Shown here: in pieces, positions 33,999 through 45,044 of the stretch
Layout: each line of letters starts with the position of its first letter
How positions within the stretch are numbered: the stretch's first letter is position 1
DNA from: Cherax quadricarinatus
Taxonomy: Eukaryota; Arthropoda; Malacostraca; Decapoda; Parastacidae
Assembly: GCF_038502225.1 (NCBI RefSeq)
Contig: NC_091352.1
Coordinates: forward strand, 25,905,889-25,969,888
Reading direction: 5' to 3'
Length of the DNA: 64,000 nucleotides
Notes under the pieces: generated by a model
The model's database searches: none
Seen by the model: only the letters and a program-made list of their open reading frames with translations
What the model was told of the DNA's origin: nothing
Program-made: the position numbers and the translations under genes

Positions 33999-34690
33999 AT
34001 ATATATATATGTGTGTATAGTGAAAAAGTTCTATAATGCTTTATCTGGTTTTATTCAGTATAATATTAAGCTTGGTGAGTTACTACGTAAATTAAATAAT
34101 TGATATAAGTCCCGTACTTACAGGTGGGACATGAATAAATCAGGTATACCTTTTCTTATACATTCATATGTATACAATCACTATAGTTTCATAATCAATG
34201 ACCACAATACATCACTGGGATCTCTGACAGCAAATAAAGTACAGGATAGGGTTCCTTTACCCCTTCATCAATCAGTTATATATATTACTGCTAGAACTGG
34301 TTAGAGACTCTCACGAGACATCAACGGGTGTAGAACACAGACGTAGTCTATTCACCAAATTGCTTCACTAAATGGCTGACTACACAGACGTAACCCGTCA
34401 AGTATTCCCACACTGACGTAATCCAAGCAACCTCAGTTGAACCTAGGGATCCAGGTTCAAAGGTTCTCCTGGGGTTTGCAACAAGAGATTAAGGGAGCTA
34501 TGTGGTTTGGTGCTTTCCCTACCAGAGGTGAGAATGAACTGCTATGAGTGAAACTCCCTTGCTCGACATCACCTCGGAATAAGTGAGAGTTTGTGAGGCA
34601 TGAACGACCACAAGGCAATTCAACACATGAATGCTAAACACTGCACGTTTAAAAAACCTCCTACCAGACAAAATAAAATCAATAATTCAT
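33999..34690. other. Unassigned stretch
   Basis: No gene or familiar repeat recognised. AT-rich at first, then mixed. Confidence 0.5.
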
Positions 34691-34696
34691 GATCAT

Positions 34697-34823
34697 AAGA
34701 ACATAAGAAAGAAGGAACACTGCAACAGGTCTACTGACCCATGCGGAGCATGGGTCAGTAGACCTGTTGCAGCTAATCCCCCTCGGATTAGTCCTGTTCT
34801 ACATAAATTATGTAGAACAGGAC
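34697..34823. repeat. CR1 3'-end hairpin and second palindrome
   Basis: ATAAGAACATAAGAAAGAAG is the inverted 3' tail of the local CR1 family. It is followed by AGGTCTACTGACCCATGC and, two bases on, its inverse. A second perfect palindrome, GTCCTGTTCTACAT and its complement around AA, spans 34791-34823. The plus-strand CR1 body begins at once. Confidence 0.85.
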
Positions 34824-36356
34824 GATAATAAACTGTGTACTATTAGGGTCACAAGTGACATGGTCCTTAGGCAAATAGATAAATTAAAACCTAACAAATC
34901 CCCAGGCCCTGATGAACTGTATGCAAGGGTTCTAAAGGAATGTAAAGAGGAGCTTAGCACACCTTTGGCTAATCTTTTCAACATATCACTACAAACTGGC
35001 ATGGTGCCAGATAAGTGGAAAATGGCAAATGTGATACCTATTTTCAAAACAGGTGACAGGTCCTTAGCTTCGAACTATAGACCAATAAGCCTAACCTCCA
35101 TAGTGGGAAAATTTATGGAATCAATAATTGCCGAGGCAGTTCGTAGCCACCTTGAAAAGCATAAATTAATCAACGAATCTCAGCATGGTTTTACAAAGGG
35201 GCGTTCCTGCCTTACGAATTTATTAACTTTTTTCACTAAGGTATTTGAGGAGGTAGATCATGGTAATGAATATGATATTGTGTATATGGACTTCAGTAAG
35301 GCTTTTGACAGGGTCCCACATCAGAGACTATTGAGGAAAATTAAAGCACATGGAATAGGAGGAGAAATTTTTTCCTGGATAGAGGCATGGTTGACAAATA
35401 GGCAGCAGAGAGTTTGCATAAATGGGGAGAAATCAGAGTGGGGAAGTGTCACGAGCGGTGTTCCACAGGGGTCAGTGTTGGGCCCCCTGCTGTTCACAAT
35501 CTACATAAACGACATAGATGAGGGCATAAAGAGCGACATCGGCAAGTTTGCCGATGACACCAAAATAGGCCGTCGAATTCATTCTGACGAGGACATTCGA
35601 GCACTCCAGGAAGATTTGAATAGACTGATGCAGTGGTCGGAGAAGTGGCAGATGCAGTTTAATATAGACAAATGCAAAGTTCTAAATGTTGGACAGGACA
35701 ATAATCATGCCACATATAAACTAAATAATGTAGATCTTAATATTACGGATTGCGAAAAAGATTTAGGAGTTCTGGTTAGCAGTAATCTGAAACCAAGACA
35801 ACAGTGCATAAGTGTTCGCAATAAAGCTAATAGAATCCTTGGCTTCATATCAAGAAGCATAAATAATAGGAGTCCTCAGGTTGTTCTTCAACTCTATACA
35901 TCCTTGGTTAGGCCTCATTTAGATTATGCTGCACAGTTTTGGTCACCTTATTACAGAATGGATATAAATTCTCTGGAAAATGTACAAAGGAGGATGACAA
36001 AGTTGATCCCATGTATCAGAAACCTTCCCTATGAGGATAGACTAAGGGCCCTGAATCTGCACTCTCTAGAAAGACGTAGAATTAGGGGGGATATGATTGA
36101 GGTGTATAAATGGAAGACAGGAATAAATAAAGGGGATGTAAATAGTGTGCTGAAAATATCTAGCCTAGACAGGACTCGCAGCAATGGTTTTAAGTTGGAA
36201 AAATTCAGATTCAGGAAGGATATAGGAAAGTACTGGTTTGGTAATAGAGTTGTGGATGAGTGGAACAAACTCCCAAGTACCGTTATAGAGGCCAGAACGT
36301 TGTGTAGCTTTAAAAATAGGTTGGATAAATACATGAGTGGATGTGGGTGGGTGTGA
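34767..36356 (+). CDS. CR1-type reverse transcriptase, 5'-truncated but open
   Basis: This is an RNA-dependent DNA polymerase that would copy LINE RNA at a nicked target. The frame is uninterrupted for 529 codons. The first 15 or so residues come from the palindrome and are not native; true LINE sequence starts near DDNKLCTIRVTSDMV. Recognisable motifs are [75 protein letters not shown] and the active site FADDTK at about 35548. The C-terminus has RFRKDIGKYWFGNRVVDEWN and a LDKYMSGCG end shared with the other CR1 copies. With no endonuclease, no promoter and a hairpin at its start, it cannot be an autonomous element. Confidence 0.88.
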   Translation: MQLIPLGLVLFYINYVEQDDNKLCTIRVTSDMVLRQIDKLKPNKSPGPDELYARVLKECKEELSTPLANLFNISLQTGMVPDKWKMANVIPIFKTGDRSLASNYRPISLTSIVGKFMESIIAEAVRSHLEKHKLINESQHGFTKGRSCLTNLLTFFTKVFEEVDHGNEYDIVYMDFSKAFDRVPHQRLLRKIKAHGIGGEIFSWIEAWLTNRQQRVCINGEKSEWGSVTSGVPQGSVLGPLLFTIYINDIDEGIKSDIGKFADDTKIGRRIHSDEDIRALQEDLNRLMQWSEKWQMQFNIDKCKVLNVGQDNNHATYKLNNVDLNITDCEKDLGVLVSSNLKPRQQCISVRNKANRILGFISRSINNRSPQVVLQLYTSLVRPHLDYAAQFWSPYYRMDINSLENVQRRMTKLIPCIRNLPYEDRLRALNLHSLERRRIRGDMIEVYKWKTGINKGDVNSVLKISSLDRTRSNGFKLEKFRFRKDIGKYWFGNRVVDEWNKLPSTVIEARTLCSFKNRLDKYMSGCGWV

Positions 36357-36541
36357 GTTAGACCTGATAGCTTGTGCTACCAGGTCGGTTGCCGTGTTCC
36401 TCCCTTAAGTCAATGTGACCTGACCTGACTAGGTTGGGTGCATTGGCTTAAGCCGGTAGGAGACTTGGACCTGCCTCGCATGGGCCAGTAGGCCTTCTGC
36501 AGTGTTCCTTCGTTCTTATGTTCTTATGTTCTTATGTTCTT
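34800..36541 (+). mobile_element. CR1-type LINE, 5'-truncated
   Basis: It contains a reverse transcriptase frame, a short 3' UTR and a terminal (TTCTTATG)n tail at 36512-36541. Short 8-bp tail repeats are characteristic of CR1. The endonuclease domain and ORF1 are missing through 5' truncation. Confidence 0.9.
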
Positions 36542-37036
36542 AATGACGACCCCCCGGATTAGCGCAATGACCCACTCAGTCTGGTCACCTTCACTCAAGG
36601 AAGGAGCATGGCACCAGACCCAGCAGCACAAGCTAGTCAGGTCCAACTCACACCCACTCATGTATTTATCTAACCTATTTTTAAAACTACACAACGTTTT
36701 AGCCTGAATAACTGTACTCGGGAGTTTGTTCCACTCATCCACAACTCTATTACCAAACCAGTGCTTTCCTATATCCTTCCTGAATCTGAATTTTTCCATC
36801 TTGAAACCATTGCTGCGAGTCCTGTCTTGGCTGGAAATTTTCAGCACGCTATTTATTTATTCCTGTTTTCCATTTATACACCTCGATCATAGCCCCCTTA
36901 ATTCTACGCCTTTCGAGAGAGTGCAAATTCAGGGCCTCAGTCTATCCTCATAGGGAAGATTTCTGATACATGGGATCATCTTTGTCATCCTCCTTTGTAC
37001 GTTTTCCAGAGCATTTATATCCATTCTGTAATACGT
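36542..37036 (-). pseudogene. CR1-type LINE 3' fragment, minus strand
   Basis: On the minus strand it encodes DRTRSNGFKMEKFRFRKDIG and FGNRVVDEWNKLPSTV, matching the end of the RT at 34767-36356, with an internal frameshift near 36845. It meets the tail of that plus-strand copy at 36541/36542, so the two CR1 3' ends point at each other. No tail repeat of its own is present. Confidence 0.85.
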
Positions 37037-37131
37037 TGACCAGGAATCTTTATTTTAGATACGAATAAAGGTACCATTTGATATACACACTAATCAAATG
37101 ACCTTTCTTAAATTGTGAACAAAGGGCGTAA

Positions 37132-37918
37132 CAATGGAGTAGGCTCATTCTCCGTTGTTGATGAGTATTCTCCTCCGTTGCTAGAGTAGGCTCGTCCCCT
37201 GTTGTTGGAGCAGGCTTGTCCCCCCTTTGTTGGAGTAGGCTCGTTCTTTGTTGCAGATGGAGTAACCATGTCCTCCGTTAACTGAGTAGGGTCGTCCAAC
37301 GTTGTTGATGGAGTAGGCTCGTTCCCCGTTGTTGAGTAGGCTTATTCATCGTCGTTCAGACAGTAGGCTCGTCCTCCATAATGGAAAGAATAGGTTCATT
37401 CTCCATTGTGCAGTAGGCTCATCCTCAATAGTGAAAAGAGTAGGCTCATCCTGGATAGTGGAGAGAGTAGGCTCATCCTCCATAGTGGAGAGAGTAGACT
37501 CATTCTCCAGAGTAGAGAGAGTGGGCTCATCCAACATAGTGGAGGGAGTAGGCTCTTCCACCATAGAAGAGGGAGTTGGCTCCTCCACTATAGTTGAGAG
37601 AGTAGGCTCACCCACCATAGAGGAAGTTGGCTCCACCACCGTAGTGGTGGAGTAAAGGAGTAGACTCGTGTTTCATAGTGGAGTGAGTAGGTTCCTCCCT
37701 CCACTATAGTGAAGAGAGTAATCTCCTCCGCTACAATGGAGGGAATAGGCTCCTCCACCATAGTGGAGGGAGTAGGCTCCACCACAGTGGAGGGAGTAGG
37801 CTCCTCCATTATACTTGAGGGAATAGGCTCCTCCACCATATGGAGGGAGTAGACTCCTCCACCATAGTGGAGGGAGTAGGCTTCTCCATTATAGTTGAGG
37901 GAGTAGGCTCATTTATTC
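37132..37918. repeat. 27-bp-type minisatellite block
   Basis: Unit theme GGAGTAGGCTCCTCCACCAT followed by AGTGGA, with several local variants (GGCTCATCC, AGAGAGTAG). It was the target for the decayed gypsy element that follows. Confidence 0.92.
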
Positions 37919-38659
37919 TCTATGCTGTCTTTTTGCTGGTTCCAAAGTGGGTTTTGGTCCTTCAGCAAGGTGTGCATGACAATAGTCTCCACCTGTGTTC
38001 GTAATACTGGGTGCCTGTCCTGAAGTTTGTGTCTTCTCATTGTGTCCGTGAACCTGCCTTCAGTACTGTGTTGCAAACTGCAAAGTCGTTGTTTGCTATT
38101 GGTTCATGTTGTGTTGACCGTACTGCAATTATCATTTTGTTAAACTGGTGTGTTAAGTCGCCAACACGTGTTAGGCAATTGGTGGCTGGATATGCCCTGC
38201 AAATTTTGCCCGGACTATCTCTACACGCTGCTTCCGAATTGCTCATTCTGTTCATATAGTATCAACGAATTCTTACTGCTGCACAGCTTCGTGAGTGAAT
38301 ACGAAACAAATTAAAGTCTGATTCGAGTAACGTGGCGTTCCAAACTTTGGTTTCTCCTGCTACGGGAGCTATTTCTCGCCGATTCCTGCTTCGGTGGCTT
38401 CTTATTGCAGAAGGGCAAATTCCATAACAACAGGACCAACAGCCATTTGGGGAAACAGGTGGTGAATCATGGTTGTCTCGGGGTAACACAGCTTGGTTAG
38501 TGCTCGAGGTGGCTAAACTCTTTCTTGATTCTAACTACCTCGAGTAACGTGCATTTGCTAAGGAGTTTCACAGAGGAAGGAGAGAAGACAGTTTAGTGTA
38601 CTGTGGTTCATAATTTCAGTGTTCGAAAATCTGTGTCTCTAGCACCTCGGTTGTCTGAT

Positions 38660-39240
38660 TCTGAGCCTGAACAGTTTGTCGAGTCTTTTGCAAATCAGGC
38701 TCCAGTTTTGCGATGATCATTTGAGCATTCTTCAGTACTCATGCATACAGCATTATACAGCAAAGCGAAGGAGTTTACTGCTGGTCTGGGTAATGACGAA
38801 TCAGCTAATTATGACGTTGTGAAAGCAACTGTACTCGGTGCATATCAGTGCATTCCCGCCAAATATAGGCGAGAATTTATACTGAGGAATAGTCAGTTAG
38901 GTCACTCACATGTGGATTTCGGACAATCTAAATCACCAAGAGGTACAAAACCACTCGTATCACTAATTTTAGTGGGTTAGTACAACTGATCCTGATTGAT
39001 AACCTTCTTGAGTCAGTTGGAACAGAGGTTTGGGCTGTCGTTTAATTTATTTCCAGCAGCCTGGTATGGACAGAGATCATCGTGGACTGACCTCTGACTG
39101 AATTATGAAGACGGAAACTGGAGCTGAAAAACGACATCTGCCTCAAAGTCAGCGTAGTGAAAGAGACAAGAATCCCGAACCCACCAACTGTTACTACTCT
39201 TGTAGGCCTGGTCATATAAAGGCTTCTTGCTCCAAGCTAG
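38660..39240 (+). pseudogene. Gag remnant of the decayed gypsy element
   Basis: A frame at 38741-38980 reads ALYSKAKEFTAGLGNDESAN then YDVVKATVLGAYQCIPAKYR, the pattern of the capsid C-terminal (SCAN-like) part of some gypsy Gags. A zinc knuckle, CYYSCRPGHIKASC (CX3CX4HX4C, one residue longer than usual), lies near 39188-39230 in a second frame. Frameshifts and stops separate the parts. Confidence 0.75.
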
Positions 39241-39329
39241 GTAAACCTGCTGCTGGTGGTAAGTTGACTAGACCACTACCACTAGAAAAAATACCTGTGC
39301 TCCCTGCAGAAACAAATCAGCAGGAAATA

Positions 39330-39563
39330 GATGCCTGTATGGCACCCGTTTACAGTCAAATTCAGATCTCCCTTAAGGAGCATGAAAGCCCGATTGAGGT
39401 GTCCACCTCCAGGGATACCGGGGCTTATTGCTCCCTCTTACAAGAGGGAGTAATTCCAGTTTCTGAGGAGACCTCATTAAACTCCTCACTGTTATTAGAA
39501 ACCTATGGGAGAGCAGTATTTTCTGCTCCTTTGCATACAATATTTATTAAAAGTCAGTATTAA
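39330..39563 (+). pseudogene. Aspartic protease remnant
   Basis: The stretch SRDTGAYCSLLQEGVIPVSE fits the gypsy-type protease active site (DTGA) and its following helix. It lies in frame with the zinc-knuckle frame that starts at 39105. Confidence 0.7.
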
Positions 39564-40027
39564 ACTGGGTATTTATCCGAAGATGTGTCTGGGTGATTCC
39601 CCATGAAAGATGCTGTATTATTGCTGTATTATTCTAAATTTTAAATGCTGTCCCGAGCCCATTGTAACCACCGACGCCTCTTTTCCAATGATGGCCATAA
39701 CTCAAGCAATGTCCAAAGAAATGTATAAAAGGAATGCTGACCTATATATGGAGGACCGCGATCTTGGCCAGTTTTCCTCAGAAAACCTAGTGAAAAGTCC
39801 CTGATCAAGTCTTCCTATTCTGGGGATGCAGAATTGCCAGACATTTTAGTTTCCATGCCCGAGGAACTGTTCTTTCGGGAAGAGCAACACTGGAACCCTT
39901 CTTTAACCTCCGCTCTTAAATCTGCCATGGGCGAAGCCAGCTCAGATCACCCGGTTATATATGAAATTAAAAGTAACTTCCTAGTTTGTCCATATACTGG
40001 TAAAGAGGTAAGGGCAAGTTTACCACC

Positions 40028-40760
40028 AGACAGACTGGTAGTTCCAAAGAATTCGGAAAACAGGTTCTAAAAAGAGCTCACAATTCTTCTTTAGGAGGAC
40101 ATTTGGGTCACTAAAACCCTTTACGGATCTTAAAATGTTTTTATTTCCAGGTATAAAGCGAGAAGTGCGGAGTTATATCCATTCCCATACCCGTTGATGG
40201 AGAGCCATTTGCGGACCTAATTATCGACTGTGTGTGACCAATACCAAAAGTCATGTCACATAACTGATATCTGTGTACTATTCTTGATCAAACTACTAGG
40301 TATCCTGAAGCAGTACTTACGCGTAGTATAAACATTAAAGTCATTCTTAAAGCCCTCATTAAGTTTACTGACTCACGAAATCGTAATGACACGATTGCAA
40401 ACAAACCAGACCACGCGACGGTCTGGAGTTTTGAGATTAACTGACCGCGGATTCTAACCCCACCCGTGGTATGGTTTCTCATTAAGTTTATTTCCCACTC
40501 TGGCATTCCCCAGTCTGTCCAGAGTGACCTGGGCACTAACTTTATAGAAAAATAATTCAGAGAAGCTTTAACTAGGCTAGGAATTAATCATAAATTGTCA
40601 ACAGCCTATCATCCTCAATCCCAAGGCGTCTTGGAAATGTTTCACCAAACCTTAAAAACTGTCGTGTGTACATATTACTTGCATTTTCCTTGAGACTGGG
40701 ATGAATCGTTTCCTCAGTTGCTGTTCGCAATGCGAGAAGCTGCTTGAGGGCAAGTGTTTT
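40028..40760 (+). pseudogene. Integrase remnant of the decayed gypsy element
   Basis: Translated across frames, one can follow RLVVPK..., RAHNSSLGGHLGH (zinc-domain His), GEPFADLIIDCV (first catalytic Asp), QSDLGTNFIEK (second Asp, SDNG-like), RLGINHKLSTAYHPQSQG and LEMFHQTLKT (catalytic Glu region). At least four stops or shifts interrupt it. It follows the protease linker directly, so about 1.5-2 kb of RT and RNase H has been lost. Confidence 0.78.
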
Positions 40761-41428
40761 GAACCTATGCTAGCCCTACTGTCTGCTGTTTCGCCATAAG
40801 GTTGTGTCTGACTTGGAAATCCTTTTGAGTTGAACAGTACCTAATGAGTTGGATGGTTGAAAGGAAAGGTGGTTTCATTAGTATTTCGTGCCATGGTGGC
40901 ACACTACCCATGGAGGATGCCTTGTCCTGGCCATGCTAAGAGTATGTTACATTTTATTCGGCGGATGTCACACACCCATATAGGTTGCCTCCCGACTAGC
41001 AAACCAGGTGCTAAGGGTTTGACGAGCAGGCGTTCCATCATTATACCAGCACATTGATTCAACCAAACAATCACAAGGAAGCCCGCCAAAGCTGTGGAAA
41101 TGATGTGGTTTAGTTTAATATATTTATTATCCACCTCATACCTATCCAGTGGGCGGTAGTTAAAAGATTACAGAGGTACATAATGGGTCCAGGGGCTGGA
41201 CCCCAAAGTTTTGGTAGCTGAGTATGTTACAAAGGTAATGAACTCCAGGTAGCTATGGTGTGGTACACTCGAGAAGCAGCCTTGGCAGACTTCACAGCTG
41301 GTAACTACGGTTCTCACCGTATCTTCTGGTTGCGTTTACTTTCTATGCTGTATTTTTGCTCGTTTCAAAGTGGTTATCGTGCTACAGCAAGGTGTCCAGG
41401 ACAACAGTCTCCACCTGTGTTCCTAATA

Positions 41429-41741
41429 AGGGAGTAGTCTCCTCCATACTGGAGGGAGTTGATTCCTCCACCAATGTGGAGGGAGTCACCTACTGAAGAA
41501 AGAAGGATCACCCTCCAAAGTGAAGGGAGTTGGTTCATCGCCCGTTCTTGAGTAGGCTCATCCTCAGTTGTTAATGGAGCAAGCTTGTCCTCCGTTGTTG
41601 ATAGAGTAGGCTCGCCCTCCGTTGAGGGAATAGGTTTGTCCTTTTCTTGAGTAGGCTCATCCACCATAGTTAAGAGAGCAGGCTCATCTACCATATAGGA
41701 TGGAGTACGCTCCTCCACCGGAGAGTAGGCTCATCTACCAT
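41429..41741. repeat. 27-bp-type minisatellite block
   Basis: Diverged units on GGAGTAGGCTCATCCACCAT. This continues the array seen at 37132-37918 and is interrupted again at 41742. Confidence 0.88.
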
Positions 41742-41763
41742 TGTAGACAGCCTAAATAAAACA

Positions 41764-42157
41764 TTGGTGACAGCAGTGGCTCACAGCAGTTGTGTTGCCC
41801 AGAGGAAGGAAGGAAGAGGAATGAAGTTGTCTTCACTTCATCACCCTACACAAGAAGCATCCGCCTCTCAACCAGTTATCCTGATGTCATGTCTACAAGT
41901 CTCAGCATCCAGACACAGGTACAAACAGGATCCCGGCTGAAATTTGCCGAATTTCTTCGAGAAATATAAGTGGCGTCACCTGGCACTTCACAGCCCGAAC
42001 GCTGTTTCTCAAGTCACGTGTTCAGCGTCACTAGTATGTTGCTGCTGTTGTTGTTCAGCTCAGCACGGCTATTTCAGCAAGCAGAGGTGAGTTTGAGGTA
42101 ATTTTTTTGTGGTGATTTCCACGTGTTTATGGGTGAGGAAGGCAGGCGTGCGGTCCT
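41764..42157 (+). other. Leader remnant of the gypsy relative
   Basis: A primer-binding-like site opens it. No gene recognised. Confidence 0.55.
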
Positions 42158-42415
42158 GGCTCTGGTGGCCTGGTGGTTAACGCTCTCGCTTCACACGGTG
42201 AGGGCCTGGGTTCGATTCCCAGCCAGAGTAGAAACATTGGACGTGTTTCTTTCCACCTGTTGTCTATGTTCCCCATCAGTAAAATGGGTACCTGGGTGTT
42301 AGTCGACTGGTGTGGGTCGCATCCTGGGACACTGACCTAAGAAGGCCTGGTCACAGACCGGGCCGCGGGAGCGTTGACCCCCGGAACTCTCTCCAGATAA
42401 ACTCTCCAGAAACCG
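42158..42415 (+). mobile_element. tRNA-Val-like SINE
   Basis: The first 70 bases (42160-42229) fold like a tRNA: acceptor CTCTGG/CCAGAG, box A TGGCCTGGTGG, anticodon loop TTCACAC (CAC, valine-type), and box B GGTTCGATTCC. A non-tRNA body follows (TTCCCCATCAGTAAAATGGG, GGGCCGCGGGAGCGTTGACC) and it ends near CTCCAGATAAACTCCAG. No poly-A tail. Because the body continues past the tRNA part, it is a SINE and not a functional tRNA gene. Confidence 0.85.
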
Positions 42416-43061
42416 TATGGCACTCACCCACACTAGCCCTACTGTACGCCACCACTGCCCACTCCCTCTCTGCTGTGTTTTCTGTGAATTTTCGTGTGAA
42501 TTTTGGCCAGAGCTGTGTATCCGAGTGCCCGAGGTCACTCGAACCCACGTGGATCACAAAGCCACGTGGATGTACAAGCCACGAAAATTAAGCCAGATCC
42601 CAAGCCATGCTGTGATCTGCTGCCCGACTTGACGACATCATGAAGTCTGCCTGACGTCACCTCGCATGTCACCACGCAATGTTACCCCATGACATCCCTC
42701 ATGACATCACTCCAGGACGTCACCTCGAGACGTCTGCTGACGTCACCTCGTGACATCACCTTGTGACGTCTGCTGACGTCATCTCGCGATATCACCCCAT
42801 GACATTACCTCATGACATCACGCCTGACGTCACCACATGATGTCATACCGACAGTGTTAGTTTCACAGTGAGCAATATGTTATATTGTCGAGAAGATTGA
42901 GAGAAGATATATGTCATGTGTTAATTAATTCCTCTCAGTCAGTATTCTCACATGTTTGTGTATAGCTTAGTGCCGATTTTTGCACAGAAAAGCGTCATTT
43001 GCTAGTGTAAGCTATGTTGTACCGCATGTGCAGTGCGGGTGTGAGCAGTTTTCTGTGCTTG
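42416..43061. other. Unassigned stretch with a degenerate TGACGTCACCTCG repeat
   Basis: From about 42627 to 42850 the motif TGACRTCACCTCR recurs roughly every 20-25 bp in irregular form (at least ten times). The remainder shows nothing recognisable. Confidence 0.6.
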
Positions 43062-44844
43062 ATTTTAAATAATTATTTTCTCTCAGTTTTTACACAGGAA
43101 GACACTAACAATATTCCAGTAATTATTTTTTATAGTGGGCTAGAAGAAGATAAATTATGTAACATCACAGTCACTAGTGAAATGGTTGTGAAGCAGATAG
43201 ACCGACTGAAGCAAAATAAGTCGCCGGGTCCTGATGAGGTTTTTTCAAGGGTTCTTAAGGAATGCAAAATGGAACTCTGTGAACCATTAACTAATATTTT
43301 TAATTTATCTCTTCAAACAGGTGTAGTGTCTGATATGTGGAAGATGGCTAATGTAATTCCTATTTTTAAAACAGGGGACAAGTCGTTACCGTCAAATTAC
43401 CGCCCAATAAGCCTGACCTCAATTGTAGGCAAATTACTAGAGTCAATTATAGCTGAGATTATAAGAAGCCATCTCCATAAGCATAGCTTGATTAATGATA
43501 CTCAGCATGGATTCACAAGAGGCCGGTCTTGTCTAACTAATTTATTAACTTTCTTCAGTAAAGCTTTTGAGGCTGTTACCACAATAAAGAATTTGATATT
43601 ATTTACTTAGATTTTAGTAAGGCTTTTGATAGAGTTCCGCACCATAGACTGTTAAAGAAAGTGGCAGCTCATGGCATTGGGGGAAAAGTGCTCTCGTGGA
43701 TTGAGTCATGGCTCACTGACAGGAAGCAGAGCGTGTCCATAAATGGGGTTAAATCCGAGTGGGGATCTGTAACAAGTGGCGTTCCACAGGGATCAGTCTT
43801 GGGCCCGTTGTTGTTTATAATATATATCAATGACCTTGATGAGGGAATTACTAGTGATATGAGCAAATTCGCCTATGACACAAAGATAGGTAGGATAATT
43901 GATTCAAACGTAGATGTAGAACTTCGTAGAACTTCAGGAGGATTTAAACAAACTATATTCTTGGTCAGAAAAGTGGCAGATGCAGTTCAATGTAGATAAA
44001 TGCAAGGTTCTGAAGCTTGGGAGTGTCCATAACCCTAGCACTTATAAGTTAAATGATGTAGAACTTAGCCATACAGATTGCGAAAAGAACTTGGGGGTTA
44101 TGGCGAGCAGCAACCTTAAACCAAGACAGCAATGCCTAAGCGTACGTAATAAGGCAAATAGATTACTGGGATTTATATCAAGAAGTGTAAGCAACAGAAG
44201 TCCAGAGGTCATACTGCAGCTTTATACATCATTAGTAAGGCCTCACCTAGATTATGCAGCTCAGTTCTGGTCTCCGTATTACAAAATGGACATAAATTCG
44301 TTAGAAAACATTCAGCGTAGGATGACTAAATTAATACATAGCATTAGAAATCTTCCTTATGAAGAAAGATTGAAGACTCTTAAGTTACATTCACTTGTTA
44401 GACGAAGAATGAGGGGAGACCTGATCGAAGTGTATAAGTGGAAGATAGGTATTAATAAAGGGGATATTAATAAGGTCTTGAGGATGTCTCTCCAAGAGAG
44501 AACCCGCAGTAATGGATTTAAATTAGATAAGTTTAGATTTAGAAAGGACATAGGAAAGTATTGGTTTGGAAATAGGGTAGTTGATGAGTGGAACAGTCTA
44601 CCTAGTTGGGTTATTGAGGCTGGGACTTTGGGTAGTTTCAAATCTAGGTTGGATAAGTACATGAGTGGGAGGGGTTGGATTTGAGTGGGACTTTCACATC
44701 AGAGCTTATTTCTTGGGTGGCATTGAAAATTGGGTTGGGCAAATGTTTTGTTAGTGGGATAAATTGTAAAGGACCTGCCTAGTATGGGCCAGCAGGCCTC
44801 CTGCAGTGTTCCTCCTTTCTTATGTTCTTATGTTCTTATGTCCT
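43062..44844 (+). mobile_element. CR1-type LINE, 5'-truncated, degenerate
   Basis: It contains a broken RT frame, a 3' UTR and a (TTCTTATG)n tail at about 44817-44840. It belongs to the same group as 34800-36541 but is a diverged subfamily. It lies inside the gypsy remnant. Confidence 0.88.
43065..44684 (+). pseudogene. CR1 reverse transcriptase, frameshifted
   Basis: Three overlapping pieces make up one RT. The first (from LNNYFLSVFTQED to FFSKAFEAV) contains NKSPGPDEVFSRVLKECK and NYRPISLTSIVGK. A frameshift at about 43585 breaks the stretch leading to [15 protein letters not shown]. The second (43661-43999) has [14 protein letters not shown] but the active site reads FAYDTK, losing the first catalytic Asp. 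A second shift lies near 43925-43980. The third (43980-44684) carries the C-terminus, ending LDKYMSGRG. Dead copy. Confidence 0.88.
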
Positions 44845-45044
44845 GTGTGGTCTTGAGCCCTGCTGTGTGTGGACCACAGGCCCTGACCCTGGCCTCATTT
44901 ACGAGCATCTGAGCTTCTTGTACAGAAAGCTTTTCGTGTTCTCAGCTTGTGATGCCCTGCAGAATTGTACCCGCTACAGTTCCCATCGTGATTTGTTTCA
45001 CTTCACCTCCTGACCTTCAGAGAAGTTATATGTAGAGAACCAGT
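44845..45044. other. Unassigned stretch
   Basis: Nothing recognised; probably leader or internal sequence of the gypsy remnant. Confidence 0.4.

Larger units (their letters stand above)
37919..41428 (+). mobile_element. Decayed Ty3/gypsy-type element lacking RT
   Basis: Direct repeats of about 88 bp, starting TCTATGCTGT and ending GTGTTC(G/C)TAATA, lie at 37919-38006 and 41342-41428 and are probably partial LTRs. Between them are remnants of gag, protease and integrase but no reverse transcriptase or RNase H. Both ends sit against the 27-bp-type minisatellite. No clean target duplication was found; the full LTR may extend further left of 41342. Confidence 0.8.

Noticed and set aside
42160..42229. 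Functional tRNA-Val gene
   Set aside because: The tRNA-like part is imperfect in its stems and is fused to a SINE-like body, with no terminator directly after the acceptor stem.
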